Source: Flavobacterium fontis
GTDB taxonomy: Bacteria; Bacteroidota; Bacteroidia; Flavobacteriales; Flavobacteriaceae
Length of the DNA stretch: 64,000 nt
Direction of reading: 5' to 3'
Assembly: GCF_900129405.1 (NCBI RefSeq)
Contig: NZ_FQVQ01000004.1
Location: 179,886-243,885 of the forward strand
The notes under the pieces were generated by a model that was not told where the DNA came from, ran no database searches, and saw nothing but the letters and a program-made list of their open reading frames with translations. This document shows positions 34,995-43,610 of this stretch, piece after piece. The position numbers were made by a program, and so were the translations under genes. Each line of letters begins with the position of its first letter. The stretch's first letter is position 1.

Positions 34995-36107
34995 CTAGCT
35001 CGCCCAATCAGCCCAACGGGTTCGTTTTTCTTTTTCTAGTTTAGCAATGCGAAGTATATCCGATAAGACCCCGCGCGCTGTTACTGCTTTTCCTGCACCA
35101 GCGCCTTGAATCACAAGAGGTTGTGTTCCATATGAAGCGGTGTAAATTTCGATCAAATTATCTGCTCCTTTTAATTGCCCTAAAGCCGAATTTTGGGGAA
35201 CCGATATCAACTTCACGGCCAAGGTATCCCGCACCACATCCCACTCGCCTACATACCGTAAAACATGATTGTCCGCTTGGGTGATTTTGGCAATATGAAA
35301 CGGTTGATTGAATTCCTGTTGCTGACTTTTATACTCGGCCAAAGAAAGGGAGGTTTGCAACACTGGCGGCAATAATGACTCGACTTCCACCTCTTGCAAC
35401 TCAGCCTTAGAACCCAATTCTCGGGCTAAAATCAATAGTTTTCGTGCAACATCATTTCCCGACAAATCCTCTCTTGAATCGGGTTCGGTATACCCAAGTT
35501 CCTCGGCTTCTTTTATTAAAGAGGAAAAAGGGACCGCTACTTCCCCAAAACGATTGAACAAGTAACTGAGCGTTCCTGAAAACACTCCACGAATACGGTG
35601 CACCTTTTCACCCGCTTCAAACAAATCGCGCAAGGTATTTACAACGGGCAACCCCGCTCCCACGTTGGTTTCATACAAAAACTTACGATCAAATCGCTTG
35701 AGATGCAATCGCAACGCTTCGTAAAAATCAAAATGCAAGGTATTGGCTTTTTTGTTGGCCGCCACGATATGAAATCCTGACTGAATTAATGGAATATAAT
35801 TTTTAATAATATCCTCACTCGCCGTGGCATCTACAGCGATTAAATTTTCTAATTCTTGCGTATGAACATAGTCAATAATATCCTCCAATTGGTAAGGAAT
35901 GGCTGAGGTTGTAAAATTGGCTTCCCACTGATTTTTGATGCCCTCTTTTTCAAAAAAAGCTAGGGTTGAATTGGTGATAATGGGAAATCGCAATTCAATT
36001 TGATGGTACTTTTCAAAAAAATCTTGCGCTTGAAGTACTTGATGAATTAAAGTACTCCCCACATTACCGATTCCAAATAGTACGATATTAATTCTGAATG
36101 TTGACAT
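34995..36107 (-). CDS. hom: Homoserine dehydrogenase (monofunctional)
   Basis: The 370-residue enzyme reduces aspartate semialdehyde to homoserine. The nucleotide-binding loop is LFGIGNVGSTLIHQV, then come VAANKKANTL, ETNVGAGLPVVNTL and EPDSREDLSGNDVARK, and it ends GAGAGKAVTARGVLSDIL. It has no kinase or ACT domain, unlike ThrA at 17572. It overlaps metX by 20 bp. Its place in the met operon suggests it supplies homoserine for methionine. Confidence 0.92.
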   Translation of the reverse strand: MSTFRINIVLFGIGNVGSTLIHQVLQAQDFFEKYHQIELRFPIITNSTLAFFEKEGIKNQWEANFTTSAIPYQLEDIIDYVHTQELENLIAVDATASEDIIKNYIPLIQSGFHIVAANKKANTLHFDFYEALRLHLKRFDRKFLYETNVGAGLPVVNTLRDLFEAGEKVHRIRGVFSGTLSYLFNRFGEVAVPFSSLIKEAEELGYTEPDSREDLSGNDVARKLLILARELGSKAELQEVEVESLLPPVLQTSLSLAEYKSQQQEFNQPFHIAKITQADNHVLRYVGEWDVVRDTLAVKLISVPQNSALGQLKGADNLIEIYTASYGTQPLVIQGAGAGKAVTARGVLSDILRIAKLEKEKRTRWADWAS

Positions 36108-37092
36108 AGTGAAGTTGTTTATGGGTGTGAAACACCGGTTGTAAAAAAGAAATTAACTGATCGAACTCGATGAAAAACGCATCATGACCATGTGGAGATT
36201 GGATTTCATAATACTGTATTTGAGCGTGAAAACCTTGTGCGTCTTGAACGGTTTGACGATTTTCAACAGCGGTAAAAAACAAATCCGAATCAACCCCAAC
36301 AACATGTATTGACGCCTGAATGGATTGGATCACTTCGGCAAAAGTCCCCCGTTGACGCGTAATATCGTGGGTTTTTAGTAAATGATTCATCAATCGATAG
36401 GCCGATAATCGAAAGCGATCGCGTAATTTTTCCCCGTGATTGCTTAGCCATCGTTCAACGGCAAACACGCCAGGAAACACTACTGCTCGTTTGAAACGCG
36501 CATTGATGGACATTGGGGTCCGATAGAGCAACATCGCATGTTGACGGGCGTCTTGTATGGGTTGAGTCGAATGTTGCAAAATTTGTTCTTGAACATGTAC
36601 GTTCGCAATCACCCAATCGGTGGCTTTCCAGTCGGTCGCTATCGGAATCAAATACTGTATTGAAGTCGGTTGCAAAACTGCCATTTCCCATGCAATCGCG
36701 CCACCGAGACTTCCACCGATAATAGCAAAAACTTCTTGAACCCGGAGTTCGTGCAATCCTTGCCAAAACATGCGGGCGATATCCCGAACGGTAAAATCTT
36801 GGTAATTGGAAATCAGGTTACCTAAAATTCCGTCGTAGCCGTTGCCGGGAATATTAAACGCAATGACGGTGTAGTGTTCCAAATCGATTACTTTCCCAAT
36901 TCCGATGAGTTCGTTCCACCACCCTTTTTCCCCGGTTACGGTGGAGTTGCCGGTAAGTGCATGATTGACTACGACAACGGGCGCCGAACCGAGGGACTGA
37001 CCAAAGGTTTCGAAGTACAAGGGCAAAAAAGGAGTGGTTTTTCCGTTTTCCAAGAGGAATTGGTAAAGTTCTATTTTGGCTAATTTTTTCAT
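36088..37092 (-). CDS. metX: Homoserine O-acetyltransferase
   Basis: The product of about 334 residues is an alpha/beta hydrolase that transfers acetyl from acetyl-CoA to homoserine. The nucleophile is in IIGGSLGGAIAWEMA, the N-terminal strand is VVVVNHALTGNSTV, and the catalytic His is in SPHGHDAFFIE. The start MKKLAKIELY fits homologues; an upstream ATG at 37140 is in frame and possible. It is slightly shorter than many MetX proteins. Some family members use succinyl-CoA, so the acyl donor is inferred. Confidence 0.88.
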   Translation of the reverse strand: MKKLAKIELYQFLLENGKTTPFLPLYFETFGQSLGSAPVVVVNHALTGNSTVTGEKGWWNELIGIGKVIDLEHYTVIAFNIPGNGYDGILGNLISNYQDFTVRDIARMFWQGLHELRVQEVFAIIGGSLGGAIAWEMAVLQPTSIQYLIPIATDWKATDWVIANVHVQEQILQHSTQPIQDARQHAMLLYRTPMSINARFKRAVVFPGVFAVERWLSNHGEKLRDRFRLSAYRLMNHLLKTHDITRQRGTFAEVIQSIQASIHVVGVDSDLFFTAVENRQTVQDAQGFHAQIQYYEIQSPHGHDAFFIEFDQLISFLQPVFHTHKQLHYVNIQN

Positions 37093-37157
37093 TTTTTCTC
37101 GTGTTGTTATAGCAGTTTTTGTTGTTGAATCGCTTTTCATAGAAGCACTTTATCCCT

Positions 37158-37216
37158 AGCCCCGATAGAGCCGATATCCACGTAGCGCTAGCGAAGTGAT
37201 AAAGGCGAAAGCGGGA
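37158..37216 (+). repeat. Dispersed intergenic repeat, family B copy 2
   Basis: The element AGCCCCGATAGAGCCGATAT ... ATAAAGGCGAAAGCGGGA matches 22398-22456. It sits between metY and metX inside the operon, in antisense to it. Confidence 0.85.
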
Positions 37217-37233
37217 AATAGCTCCAAAAAACT

Positions 37234-37274
37234 GTGGAAAGCTCCCCGAATGTGGCGCATCCGGGGGGTTCCAC
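37234..37274. repeat. Strong inverted repeat between metY and metX
   Basis: GTGGAA and TTCCAC close a stem that continues with CTCCCCG and CCGGGG around a GC-rich loop. There is no T-run, so it may be an mRNA-processing or stability element and not a terminator. Confidence 0.7.
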
Positions 37275-37288
37275 ATACAAACTAAAAC

Positions 37289-38581
37289 CTAGACTGTTTT
37301 TTCGACGGGTAAAGCCGCGAAAACGGTAGCCAAATCCGCTTTTAAATCATCAATAGCCTCGAGGCCTACTGAGAGACGAATGAGGTCAGGAGTTACTCCC
37401 GTGCTTTCTTGCTGCTCGGGTGTTAATTGTTGGTGCGTAGTACTGGCTGGATGAATAATTAGCGACTTCGTATCGCCGATGTTGGCCAGCAGAGAGAATA
37501 ATTGGGATTCGTTGGCGACTTTTTTCGCCGCTTCGAATCCGCCCTTGAGTCCGAATGTCACAATGCCACTCTGCCCTTGGGGTAAATATTTTTGAGCCAA
37601 GTCATAATACTTGGATGTTTTCAATCCGGGATAGTTGACCCAGGCTACAGCTTCTTGTTCGCTCAACCACTCGGCCAAAGCCAAGGCGTTCTGACTGTGT
37701 TTGAGGATACGCACTTCTAAGGTTTCGAGTCCTTGCAAGGTTTGGAAGGCATTAAACGGACTCAAGGCGGCGCCAAAATCGCGTAATCCTTCGATACGCA
37801 CTTTGGCAATAAAGGCAGCGGCTCCAAGGGCTTCGTAGTATTTTAAACCGTGGTAACCCGCTGCGGGTTCGGTGAACTCAGGGAATTTTCCATTACTCCA
37901 GTCAAATGTTCCGGCATCGATGATTACTCCGCCCAATGAGGTTCCGTTTCCAGTGATGTATTTGGTAAGGGAATGAATCACAATGTTGGCCCCGTATTGA
38001 ATAGGGTTAAGTAAATAGGGAGAAGCGACCGTATTATCCACGATGAAGGGCACTTTGAACGCTTGAGCTTCTTGGGCGATGGCTTCTAGATCGAGGACAT
38101 CCAATTTGGGATTCCCGAGACTTTCGGCAAAGAATACGCGGGTGTTTTCTTGGGTGGCTTGGGTAAAATTTGTAGGGTCAGAAGGATCGACAAATGTGGT
38201 GGTGATTCCCAAACGCGGCAAGGTCACGTTGAGTAAGTTGTAGGTTCCTCCATAGAGGCTGTTGGAAGCCACAATATGGTCGCCTGCTTTTAGCAATACT
38301 AACAAGGCTGTGGCGAGTGCTGCGGTTCCTGAGGCGGTTACCACGGCTCCAATGCCGCCCTCGAGTTGGGCTAAGCGTTGTTCCAACACATCGTTGGTGG
38401 GATTGTTGAGTCGGGTATAAATGTACCCTGCTTCACTCAAGCTAAACAGATTGGCTGCATGATCGGCATTGTTAAACACGTAGGAAGTGGTTTGGTAGAT
38501 CGGCACGGCGCGTGTTCCTGAAGTTTGTTGAACATCGTGTCCGGCATGAAGGGCTTTGGTGGCAAATTTTGTTGTACTCAT
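37289..38581 (-). CDS. metY: O-acetylhomoserine aminocarboxypropyltransferase / sulfhydrylase
   Basis: The 430-residue PLP enzyme of the Cys/Met metabolism family converts O-acetylhomoserine and sulfide to homocysteine. The PLP Lys is in VIHSLTKYITGNG, and ESLGNPKLDVLDL, DNTVASPYL and RLSVGLEAIDDL are family motifs. Length above 420 fits MetY over MetB or MetC. It heads metY-metX-hom and lies directly downstream of a Met/Cys-rich leader and terminator. Confidence 0.94.
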   Translation of the reverse strand: MSTTKFATKALHAGHDVQQTSGTRAVPIYQTTSYVFNNADHAANLFSLSEAGYIYTRLNNPTNDVLEQRLAQLEGGIGAVVTASGTAALATALLVLLKAGDHIVASNSLYGGTYNLLNVTLPRLGITTTFVDPSDPTNFTQATQENTRVFFAESLGNPKLDVLDLEAIAQEAQAFKVPFIVDNTVASPYLLNPIQYGANIVIHSLTKYITGNGTSLGGVIIDAGTFDWSNGKFPEFTEPAAGYHGLKYYEALGAAAFIAKVRIEGLRDFGAALSPFNAFQTLQGLETLEVRILKHSQNALALAEWLSEQEAVAWVNYPGLKTSKYYDLAQKYLPQGQSGIVTFGLKGGFEAAKKVANESQLFSLLANIGDTKSLIIHPASTTHQQLTPEQQESTGVTPDLIRLSVGLEAIDDLKADLATVFAALPVEKTV

Positions 38582-38596
38582 TTTTATGAATTTTAG

Positions 38597-38716
38597 GGAT
38601 TAGTGATTAGTGATTAGTGACTGGTGATTAGTGACTGGTGATTGGTGACTAGTGATTGGTGATTAGTGATTAGTGACTAGTGATTGGTGATTAGTGACTA
38701 GTGACTAGTGATTAGA
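38597..38716. repeat. Heptamer microsatellite upstream of metY
   Basis: About seventeen tandem copies of GTGATTA with variants GTGACTA, GTGACTG and GTGATTG fill 120 bp between the leader terminator and metY. Copy-number change here would alter the distance from the attenuator to metY. Confidence 0.92.
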
Positions 38717-38763
38717 ATTTGTGTATTGACTTACGACTTATCGACTTTTTTGACTTACGACTC

Positions 38764-38802
38764 CAAAAAAAAGGTCCTTTTGATTTGTAACCAAAAGGAC
38801 CT
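38764..38802 (-). terminator. Attenuator terminator of the metY leader
   Basis: On the minus strand AGGTCCTTTTG and CAAAAGGACCT form a perfect 11-bp stem followed by eight T. It lies 27 bases after the stop codon of the Met/Cys leader peptide and about 180 bp before metY, so read-through is needed for metY expression from the upstream promoter. Its 5' arm can also pair with CCAAAGG at the end of the leader ORF. Confidence 0.85.
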
Positions 38803-38829
38803 GAACACTATATAGGAATAACATAAGGA

Positions 38830-38916
38830 TCACCTTTGGCAACAAAGCATAGCACAACAACACATCATCATGTGCATCATACGGCGGTGGTTGTTATGTT
38901 TTGCGGTGGTTGACAT
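38830..38916 (-). CDS. Met/Cys-rich leader peptide of the metY operon
   Basis: A 28-codon ORF reads MSTTAKHNNH followed by RRMMHMMMCCCAMLCCQR. It has seven Met and five Cys, with MM, MMM, CCC and CC runs. It is upstream of a clean terminator and of metY, whose pathway makes methionine and whose enzyme can also make sulfur amino acids from sulfide. The codons CAA AGG near its end (CCAAAGG, 38833-38839) can pair with CCTTTTGG in the terminator 5' arm. This is the layout of ribosome-mediated attenuation. The peptide is too short and biased to be a normal protein. Confidence 0.85.
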   Translation of the reverse strand: MSTTAKHNNHRRMMHMMMCCCAMLCCQR

Positions 38917-38960
38917 TGTGTAAAGTTTCAGGTTTAAAGTTTAAGGTTTCAGGTTAGGCA

Positions 38961-38989
38961 TAAAAAAAGCCCCTGCGTTGGCAGAGGCT
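38961..38989 (-). terminator. Second terminator upstream of the Met/Cys leader
   Basis: On the minus strand AGCCTCTGC and GCAGGGGCT pair (one G-U) around CAAC and are followed by seven T. It may end the ppc transcript, or act as a first attenuator. A possible antiterminator GCAGAGG lies at 39041-39047 and is complementary to CCTCTGC of the 5' arm. Confidence 0.75.
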
Positions 38990-38992
38990 TTC

Positions 38993-39033
38993 GGTATACT
39001 TGAGCGTTATAATTTCTTTTTCAAGTTATGCCA
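38993..39033 (-). promoter_or_regulatory. Stem-loop preceding the upstream terminator
   Basis: On the minus strand GGCATAACTTGA pairs with TCAAGTATACC with one mismatch and one bulge, around a 17-base A-rich loop. It directly precedes the terminator hairpin. No known riboswitch consensus (SAM-I, SAM-II) could be fitted. Confidence 0.5.
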
Positions 39034-39067
39034 TACATGTCCTCTGCGGGGAAGTTTCCCACATCAT
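39026..39067 (-). CDS. Possible 13-codon upstream leader ORF
   Basis: The ORF MMWETSPQRTCMA has three Met and one Cys. Its Pro-Gln-Arg codons hold GCAGAGG, complementary to the 5' arm of the next terminator, as in the downstream leader. No clear promoter box was seen before it. It could be chance. Confidence 0.3.
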   Translation of the reverse strand: MMWETSPQRTCMA

Positions 39068-39243
39068 ACGACACATTTGACACATTAATTTTTTCATTAG
39101 AATATGAATTTGATTTTTTCGTTTTTCAACACTGCAAACTTCAAAAGGTTTTTTGGAATACACAAGAGGTTTTTAAAACTTTAACAAAAATTATTTTTTA
39201 AAATCCTTATTATCAATACTTTAAATTTTTACAAATTAATACA

Positions 39244-41805
39244 TTAAGCCGAGTTACGACTGGCATTCGTGTTGCCAAACAACGAGCGAATGACTAATTT
39301 TTCATAGATTTCCAACCAAGTCACCTCCCCTTTTCCTTCTCTAATTTGTTGTATTTGCATTAAGCCATATTGCTGAATGACCAACAAGGGTAAAACAATT
39401 TCTTCACGCATTTTTATAGAAGCAATGCCTTCGGGGTAGTTTTCCATCAACTCTTGATGACCGGCAATTTTTAAAAGCAATTTTTTGGTCAATAAAAACT
39501 CTTCATAAATGAGTTCCCAAAAGGGACCAAATATTGGATCATGTTGCAAATACTGTGTTAAAGGGAAAAATGACTTTGCCAAAGCCATCATACTGTTTTC
39601 CAATAAGGTACGGAAAAATAAAGAATGTTTGTACAGCGTTTGCACTTCATCCCAACGGCCGGCTTTTTCAAAGGCATGCAAGGCAGTACCTACGCCAAAA
39701 AACCCAGGAACATTTTGCTTCATCTGACTCCATGACCCGACAAAAGGTATCGCTCGTAAATCGGAAAAATCCAATTGCGCAGCTGCTTTTCTTTTAGCAG
39801 GTCGGCTTCCGATATTCGTTTTGGCATAATAATTCAACGTACTGCGTTGCTCCAAATAGGGAATAAACTGCGGATGGTTTTTGAAAGCCAGGTACTTTTC
39901 ATATCCCAATTGAGCTAATTCATCGATGATAGCTTTATCGGTGTCCGTTAAATCATTTTGTTTTTGGGCAAACAACCCATTGGATATACCCGCACTTAAC
40001 AAATTTTCTAAATTAAAACGACACGAATCAAGGGTTCCAAAATTGGAACTAATGGTTTGTCCTTGCACGGTAAGTTGAATTTCTTTATGCTCAATTCCTG
40101 AACCCAACGAAGCGTAGAATTTATGAGTTTTCCCACCTCCCCGAGCTGGAGGTCCACCCCGACCGTCAAAGAAAATAACTTCGATCCCGTATTTTCGAGA
40201 CATCCCCGTGATGGCTTCTTTGGCTTTAAAAATAGACCAATTGGCCATCAAGTAACCACCGTCTTTGGTGCCATCGGAAAACCCTAACATCACGGTTTGT
40301 GTTTTATGTCGACGTTCCAAGTGCACCTGATACTCTGGATGCAGATACAACTGTTCCATTATTGAAGCGGCCTGTTGCAAGTCGTCTACCGATTCAAACA
40401 AAGGAACAATATCAACCGATGGGTTTTCCCAGCCCACCCAACGGAACATAGCAAGGGTTTCAAGCACATTCAATGCCGACTCGTTATTGCTGATAATATA
40501 GCGATTGCAACCTAACTCACCATTTTGATTTTGAATAGTTTGCATAGCTTCAATGGAAGCCAAAGTTTGCATAACAATTGGACTCTCAAAATCAGACGAG
40601 TGCACTTTTCCTCGCACCGCAGCAAGTTGATCAATTTTAAATTTTTCATCTCCTTCTGCATATGCATTTTGCCCCAAATGTCGCACTACGGCATCTACGA
40701 CTTGATTGTGTATGGCGCTGTTTTGACGAATATCGAGGGAAGCGAAATGAAAGCCAAACGTTTGCACTTTCCACAAAAGCATTTGCACTTCATCGAGATA
40801 TAGGGCTTGGTGTTTTTCGATTAATACGGATTTTATAGCCTGCAAATCGGCGATTAACTCCGGTAAGTTGATATATAATTCCCCCTGTGAATAAAAAACA
40901 GAACGGTACAACTGTTGTTCAATTTTGGCGATAATAACATCTACCTCTGTAAATGTCAACTTACGCTTCAATTTTCGGATATCGTTATAATAGCATTTCA
41001 AAATGGAGGTACGTAATCGTTGTGCTACTTGCAATGTGATTTCGGGCGTGACAAACGGATTTCCATCGCGATCACCCCCAGGCCAAAATCCCAATTGAAT
41101 AACGGGCTGTCGTTGAAGGTCGGTTTCATGAGATGTGGCATAAAGATTTTGCAAAATCAACCCAGTGGTACTATAAAATACATTTTCCAAATACCATAGT
41201 AAACTCACTGCTTCATCATAAGGAGTGGGCTTTTCTTTTTTTATAAAACGGGTTTTACCCAATTGCGCGAGCAACTGCTCGATTTGGTGTAAATCATTTT
41301 GCCGCAATGCTTCGGTCAAATCGGTAATAATGCCTAATACAGCCCCAGGGTAAAACTGAGTGGGATGTGCTGTCAACACCGTACGCACGCGAAATCGTTG
41401 CAAAAATTCTTGCAGCTGTTGTTGCCGCTCGGCAGTATCACAACGCTCTTTAATTTCACGCAACGACCCTGTCCCTTCGAGATTATTTAGGGAAGAAAAA
41501 GCGGCGTCTTCAATAGCATCAAAAAGAACAATTTGCCGTTCAACGTATTGAATAAACCGAAACAAGAGCGGAACCACCGTTTCGGCATCAGAACGCTCTA
41601 AATACTTGGCCGCAAAGGAGGTCACAATAGCAATAGGTGTCATTTGTTGTTGCAGCCCTTTGGCACAAGCCTCGCTAAACAAAGGCAACAAGGCCCCTGT
41701 ATTATCAATAGCATCAAAAGGCAAGGTGATAAAAACACTGTTATACAAATGGTATTTGGATCTAACCTGTTGGTGAAATTGTTCCGATTGCGGTGAAGTG
41801 TACAT
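39244..41805 (-). CDS. ppc: Phosphoenolpyruvate carboxylase
   Basis: The 853-residue enzyme adds bicarbonate to PEP to give oxaloacetate and refills the citric acid cycle, also feeding the aspartate family made by neighbouring genes. The first catalytic His is in VLTAHPTQFYPG, LGFWPGGDRDGNPFVT is the PEP-binding part, and FDGRGGPPARGGG is the glycine-rich loop, which departs from the classical FHGRGGSxGRGGG as in other Bacteroidota. The C-terminus ends NTNASRNSA, close to the conserved NTG end. Confidence 0.93.
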   Translation of the reverse strand: MYTSPQSEQFHQQVRSKYHLYNSVFITLPFDAIDNTGALLPLFSEACAKGLQQQMTPIAIVTSFAAKYLERSDAETVVPLLFRFIQYVERQIVLFDAIEDAAFSSLNNLEGTGSLREIKERCDTAERQQQLQEFLQRFRVRTVLTAHPTQFYPGAVLGIITDLTEALRQNDLHQIEQLLAQLGKTRFIKKEKPTPYDEAVSLLWYLENVFYSTTGLILQNLYATSHETDLQRQPVIQLGFWPGGDRDGNPFVTPEITLQVAQRLRTSILKCYYNDIRKLKRKLTFTEVDVIIAKIEQQLYRSVFYSQGELYINLPELIADLQAIKSVLIEKHQALYLDEVQMLLWKVQTFGFHFASLDIRQNSAIHNQVVDAVVRHLGQNAYAEGDEKFKIDQLAAVRGKVHSSDFESPIVMQTLASIEAMQTIQNQNGELGCNRYIISNNESALNVLETLAMFRWVGWENPSVDIVPLFESVDDLQQAASIMEQLYLHPEYQVHLERRHKTQTVMLGFSDGTKDGGYLMANWSIFKAKEAITGMSRKYGIEVIFFDGRGGPPARGGGKTHKFYASLGSGIEHKEIQLTVQGQTISSNFGTLDSCRFNLENLLSAGISNGLFAQKQNDLTDTDKAIIDELAQLGYEKYLAFKNHPQFIPYLEQRSTLNYYAKTNIGSRPAKRKAAAQLDFSDLRAIPFVGSWSQMKQNVPGFFGVGTALHAFEKAGRWDEVQTLYKHSLFFRTLLENSMMALAKSFFPLTQYLQHDPIFGPFWELIYEEFLLTKKLLLKIAGHQELMENYPEGIASIKMREEIVLPLLVIQQYGLMQIQQIREGKGEVTWLEIYEKLVIRSLFGNTNASRNSA

Positions 41806-41825
41806 AGCTTTTGCGTTAAATTACA

Positions 41826-41856
41826 CAAAAAAACCCCAAGTAAATCTTGAGGTTTT
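41826..41856 (-). terminator. Terminator of the Lrp/AsnC gene
   Basis: On the minus strand AAACCTCAAG and CTTGGGGTTT pair around ATTTA and are followed by a T-run. It lies 26 bp after the regulator stop codon and just before ppc. Confidence 0.82.
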
Positions 41857-41882
41857 CATAAAATCAAATAACATTTAAATGC

Positions 41883-42362
41883 TTAAATATCTTTAAAGAT
41901 CGTGTGCATCAAGCGTTTTTTATCGTTAATACTTTCTTCCAATGAAATCATGGTTTCAGTACGGTATACGCCTTCAATATCGTCAATCATGAAAATGACG
42001 TCTTTAGCATGTTTGGTGTCGCGGGCACGAATTTTACAGAAAATATTAAACTTTCCGGTAGTCACATGCGCCACAGTAACAAAGGGAATTTCATTAATTC
42101 GCTCCAAAACAAATTTGGTTTGCGAAGTATTGTTCAAAAATACCCCAACATAAGCGATAAAGGAATACCCCAATTTTTCATAATCCAAAGTAAGTGAAGA
42201 GCCCATAATGATACCAGCATCTTCCATTTTCTTAACCCGTACGTGGACTGTTCCCGCGGAAATCAACAATTTCTTGGCGATATCCGTAAAAGGTACACGG
42301 GTATTATCAATTAACATGTCGAGAATTTGATGATCCACTTCATCCAAACGAAACTTACTCAT
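41883..42362 (-). CDS. Lrp/AsnC family transcriptional regulator
   Basis: The 159-residue protein has an N-terminal winged helix (LDEVDHQILDMLIDNTRVPF, ISAGTVHVRVKKMEDAGII) and a C-terminal RAM/ACT-like ligand domain. The family binds amino acids and controls their metabolism. The DNA target and ligand are unknown; genes for methionine, threonine and proline are close but none is proven as target. Confidence 0.92.
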   Translation of the reverse strand: MSKFRLDEVDHQILDMLIDNTRVPFTDIAKKLLISAGTVHVRVKKMEDAGIIMGSSLTLDYEKLGYSFIAYVGVFLNNTSQTKFVLERINEIPFVTVAHVTTGKFNIFCKIRARDTKHAKDVIFMIDDIEGVYRTETMISLEESINDKKRLMHTIFKDI

Positions 42363-42437
42363 AGCAGCGTGTTTATAATGTTTATTTATACGATTGCAAA
42401 TTAATACATTTTATTCAGTAAAAACGAAAAAACAATG

Positions 42438-43583
42438 TTATATTTTTATACCATTAACAAAATTTATCGTTTTTCCTAAACAGAAATCCGCTTTTTCATC
42501 AATTTTCGGAATATCCTCTTTTCCATCGGAATACGACATTTTATGCGCATTAAAGTTGTAATGTCCTCGTTTTCCTTCTAGATCGCCCACCGCACTAATG
42601 TAAGCGTTCAAGTGAATTTTTCCGTCGATTAACTCTTCACGGTATTGTGCCGCAAAATTCGTAATTATTTCCTTACCATCATAATTTATTTTAATATTTT
42701 TATAAATAAAATCATAAAAAACGCTGTTATTTTGAGGAATTTGTAAATAAAGGTCGATTTTGTTGCTAACTACATCGTTTTCGTAAACGTGCTTTAAACC
42801 TGAAAGTAAAGCGATAAAAATCATTTTTCGCGTAAATTCACGATGATAATCGTTTGGATAGTGTCCAGCCTCAAAAAGAACCGTAGGCACGCCGCGATGG
42901 GTAAAATAGTCACCGATACAATTCAAATTAAACGCATCATCAAAACGCCCTACCTGATTGGGAATATGACGCTGCAACTCGGCATTCATTGCTACAATTA
43001 TTTGCATGGCACGGGTTCGAACCTCATTGACCGAACGCTCTTCATCATAGGCAGGAGCCAAAAAGGAAACCGTAGCCGGCAATCCACTATCCCCTGCTCC
43101 AAAAATAGTTCGCTGGTCGTGAAGATTGTAGGCTAAATCGGGTTGAAATGCTTCAAAAACCTCCCGAAGAAAGCGACTTTCAGGTTGGGTTAGTGCCACC
43201 GCATCGCGATTTAAATCGACACCATTGGCATTCACCCGGGTGTATACTTCTGCCCCATCGGGATTCACTAAGGGTAAAATGCAAAAACGAAAATGAGCAC
43301 ACAAGCGTTTTGCTTCGGGTGCTTCACTGCCAAGAAACGCGATGAAATCAAACAAAGCTTTGGTTGTGGTACTCTCATTTCCATGCATTTGAGACCACAG
43401 CAACACCTTGTAATTTCCGCTCCCTATTTCGAGATGATACAGAGGTCTTTGCTGTACAGAATAGCCTTTGACGTTTAAAGACAGTCCAAGTTCTTGTGCC
43501 ACACGTTCAACCGCCGCCAAGGGAACATAGCGACCAAAAAGCGAATGTTGTTTATAGATTTGAAATAAAGCAAGGTAATCCAT
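42438..43583 (-). CDS. M14 family zinc carboxypeptidase
   Basis: The 381-residue protein has the zinc ligands His67 and Glu70 in SQMHGNEST, the third His in AYNLHDQRT, and the general base Glu in VLFEAGHYPND. LVNPDGAEVY and VDLNRD are further family motifs. No signal peptide is seen with the start at MDYLALFQIY; that start is chosen since a promoter box lies just before it. It could process peptides or cell-wall fragments in the cytoplasm. Confidence 0.85.
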   Translation of the reverse strand: MDYLALFQIYKQHSLFGRYVPLAAVERVAQELGLSLNVKGYSVQQRPLYHLEIGSGNYKVLLWSQMHGNESTTTKALFDFIAFLGSEAPEAKRLCAHFRFCILPLVNPDGAEVYTRVNANGVDLNRDAVALTQPESRFLREVFEAFQPDLAYNLHDQRTIFGAGDSGLPATVSFLAPAYDEERSVNEVRTRAMQIIVAMNAELQRHIPNQVGRFDDAFNLNCIGDYFTHRGVPTVLFEAGHYPNDYHREFTRKMIFIALLSGLKHVYENDVVSNKIDLYLQIPQNNSVFYDFIYKNIKINYDGKEIITNFAAQYREELIDGKIHLNAYISAVGDLEGKRGHYNFNAHKMSYSDGKEDIPKIDEKADFCLGKTINFVNGIKI

Positions 43584-43600
43584 AGCGGAAATTATACGTA

Positions 43601-43608
43601 CAAAGGTA
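43601..43608 (-). promoter_or_regulatory. -7 box for the M14 peptidase gene
   Basis: On the minus strand TACCTTTG matches TAnnTTTG and ends 17 bases before the ATG at 43583. Confidence 0.65.
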
Positions 43609-43610
43609 CC

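Noticed and set aside
38961..39067. SAM riboswitch upstream of metY
   Set aside because: Neither the SAM-I core nor the SAM-II GCTAAA words could be fitted; leader peptide attenuation explains the layout better.
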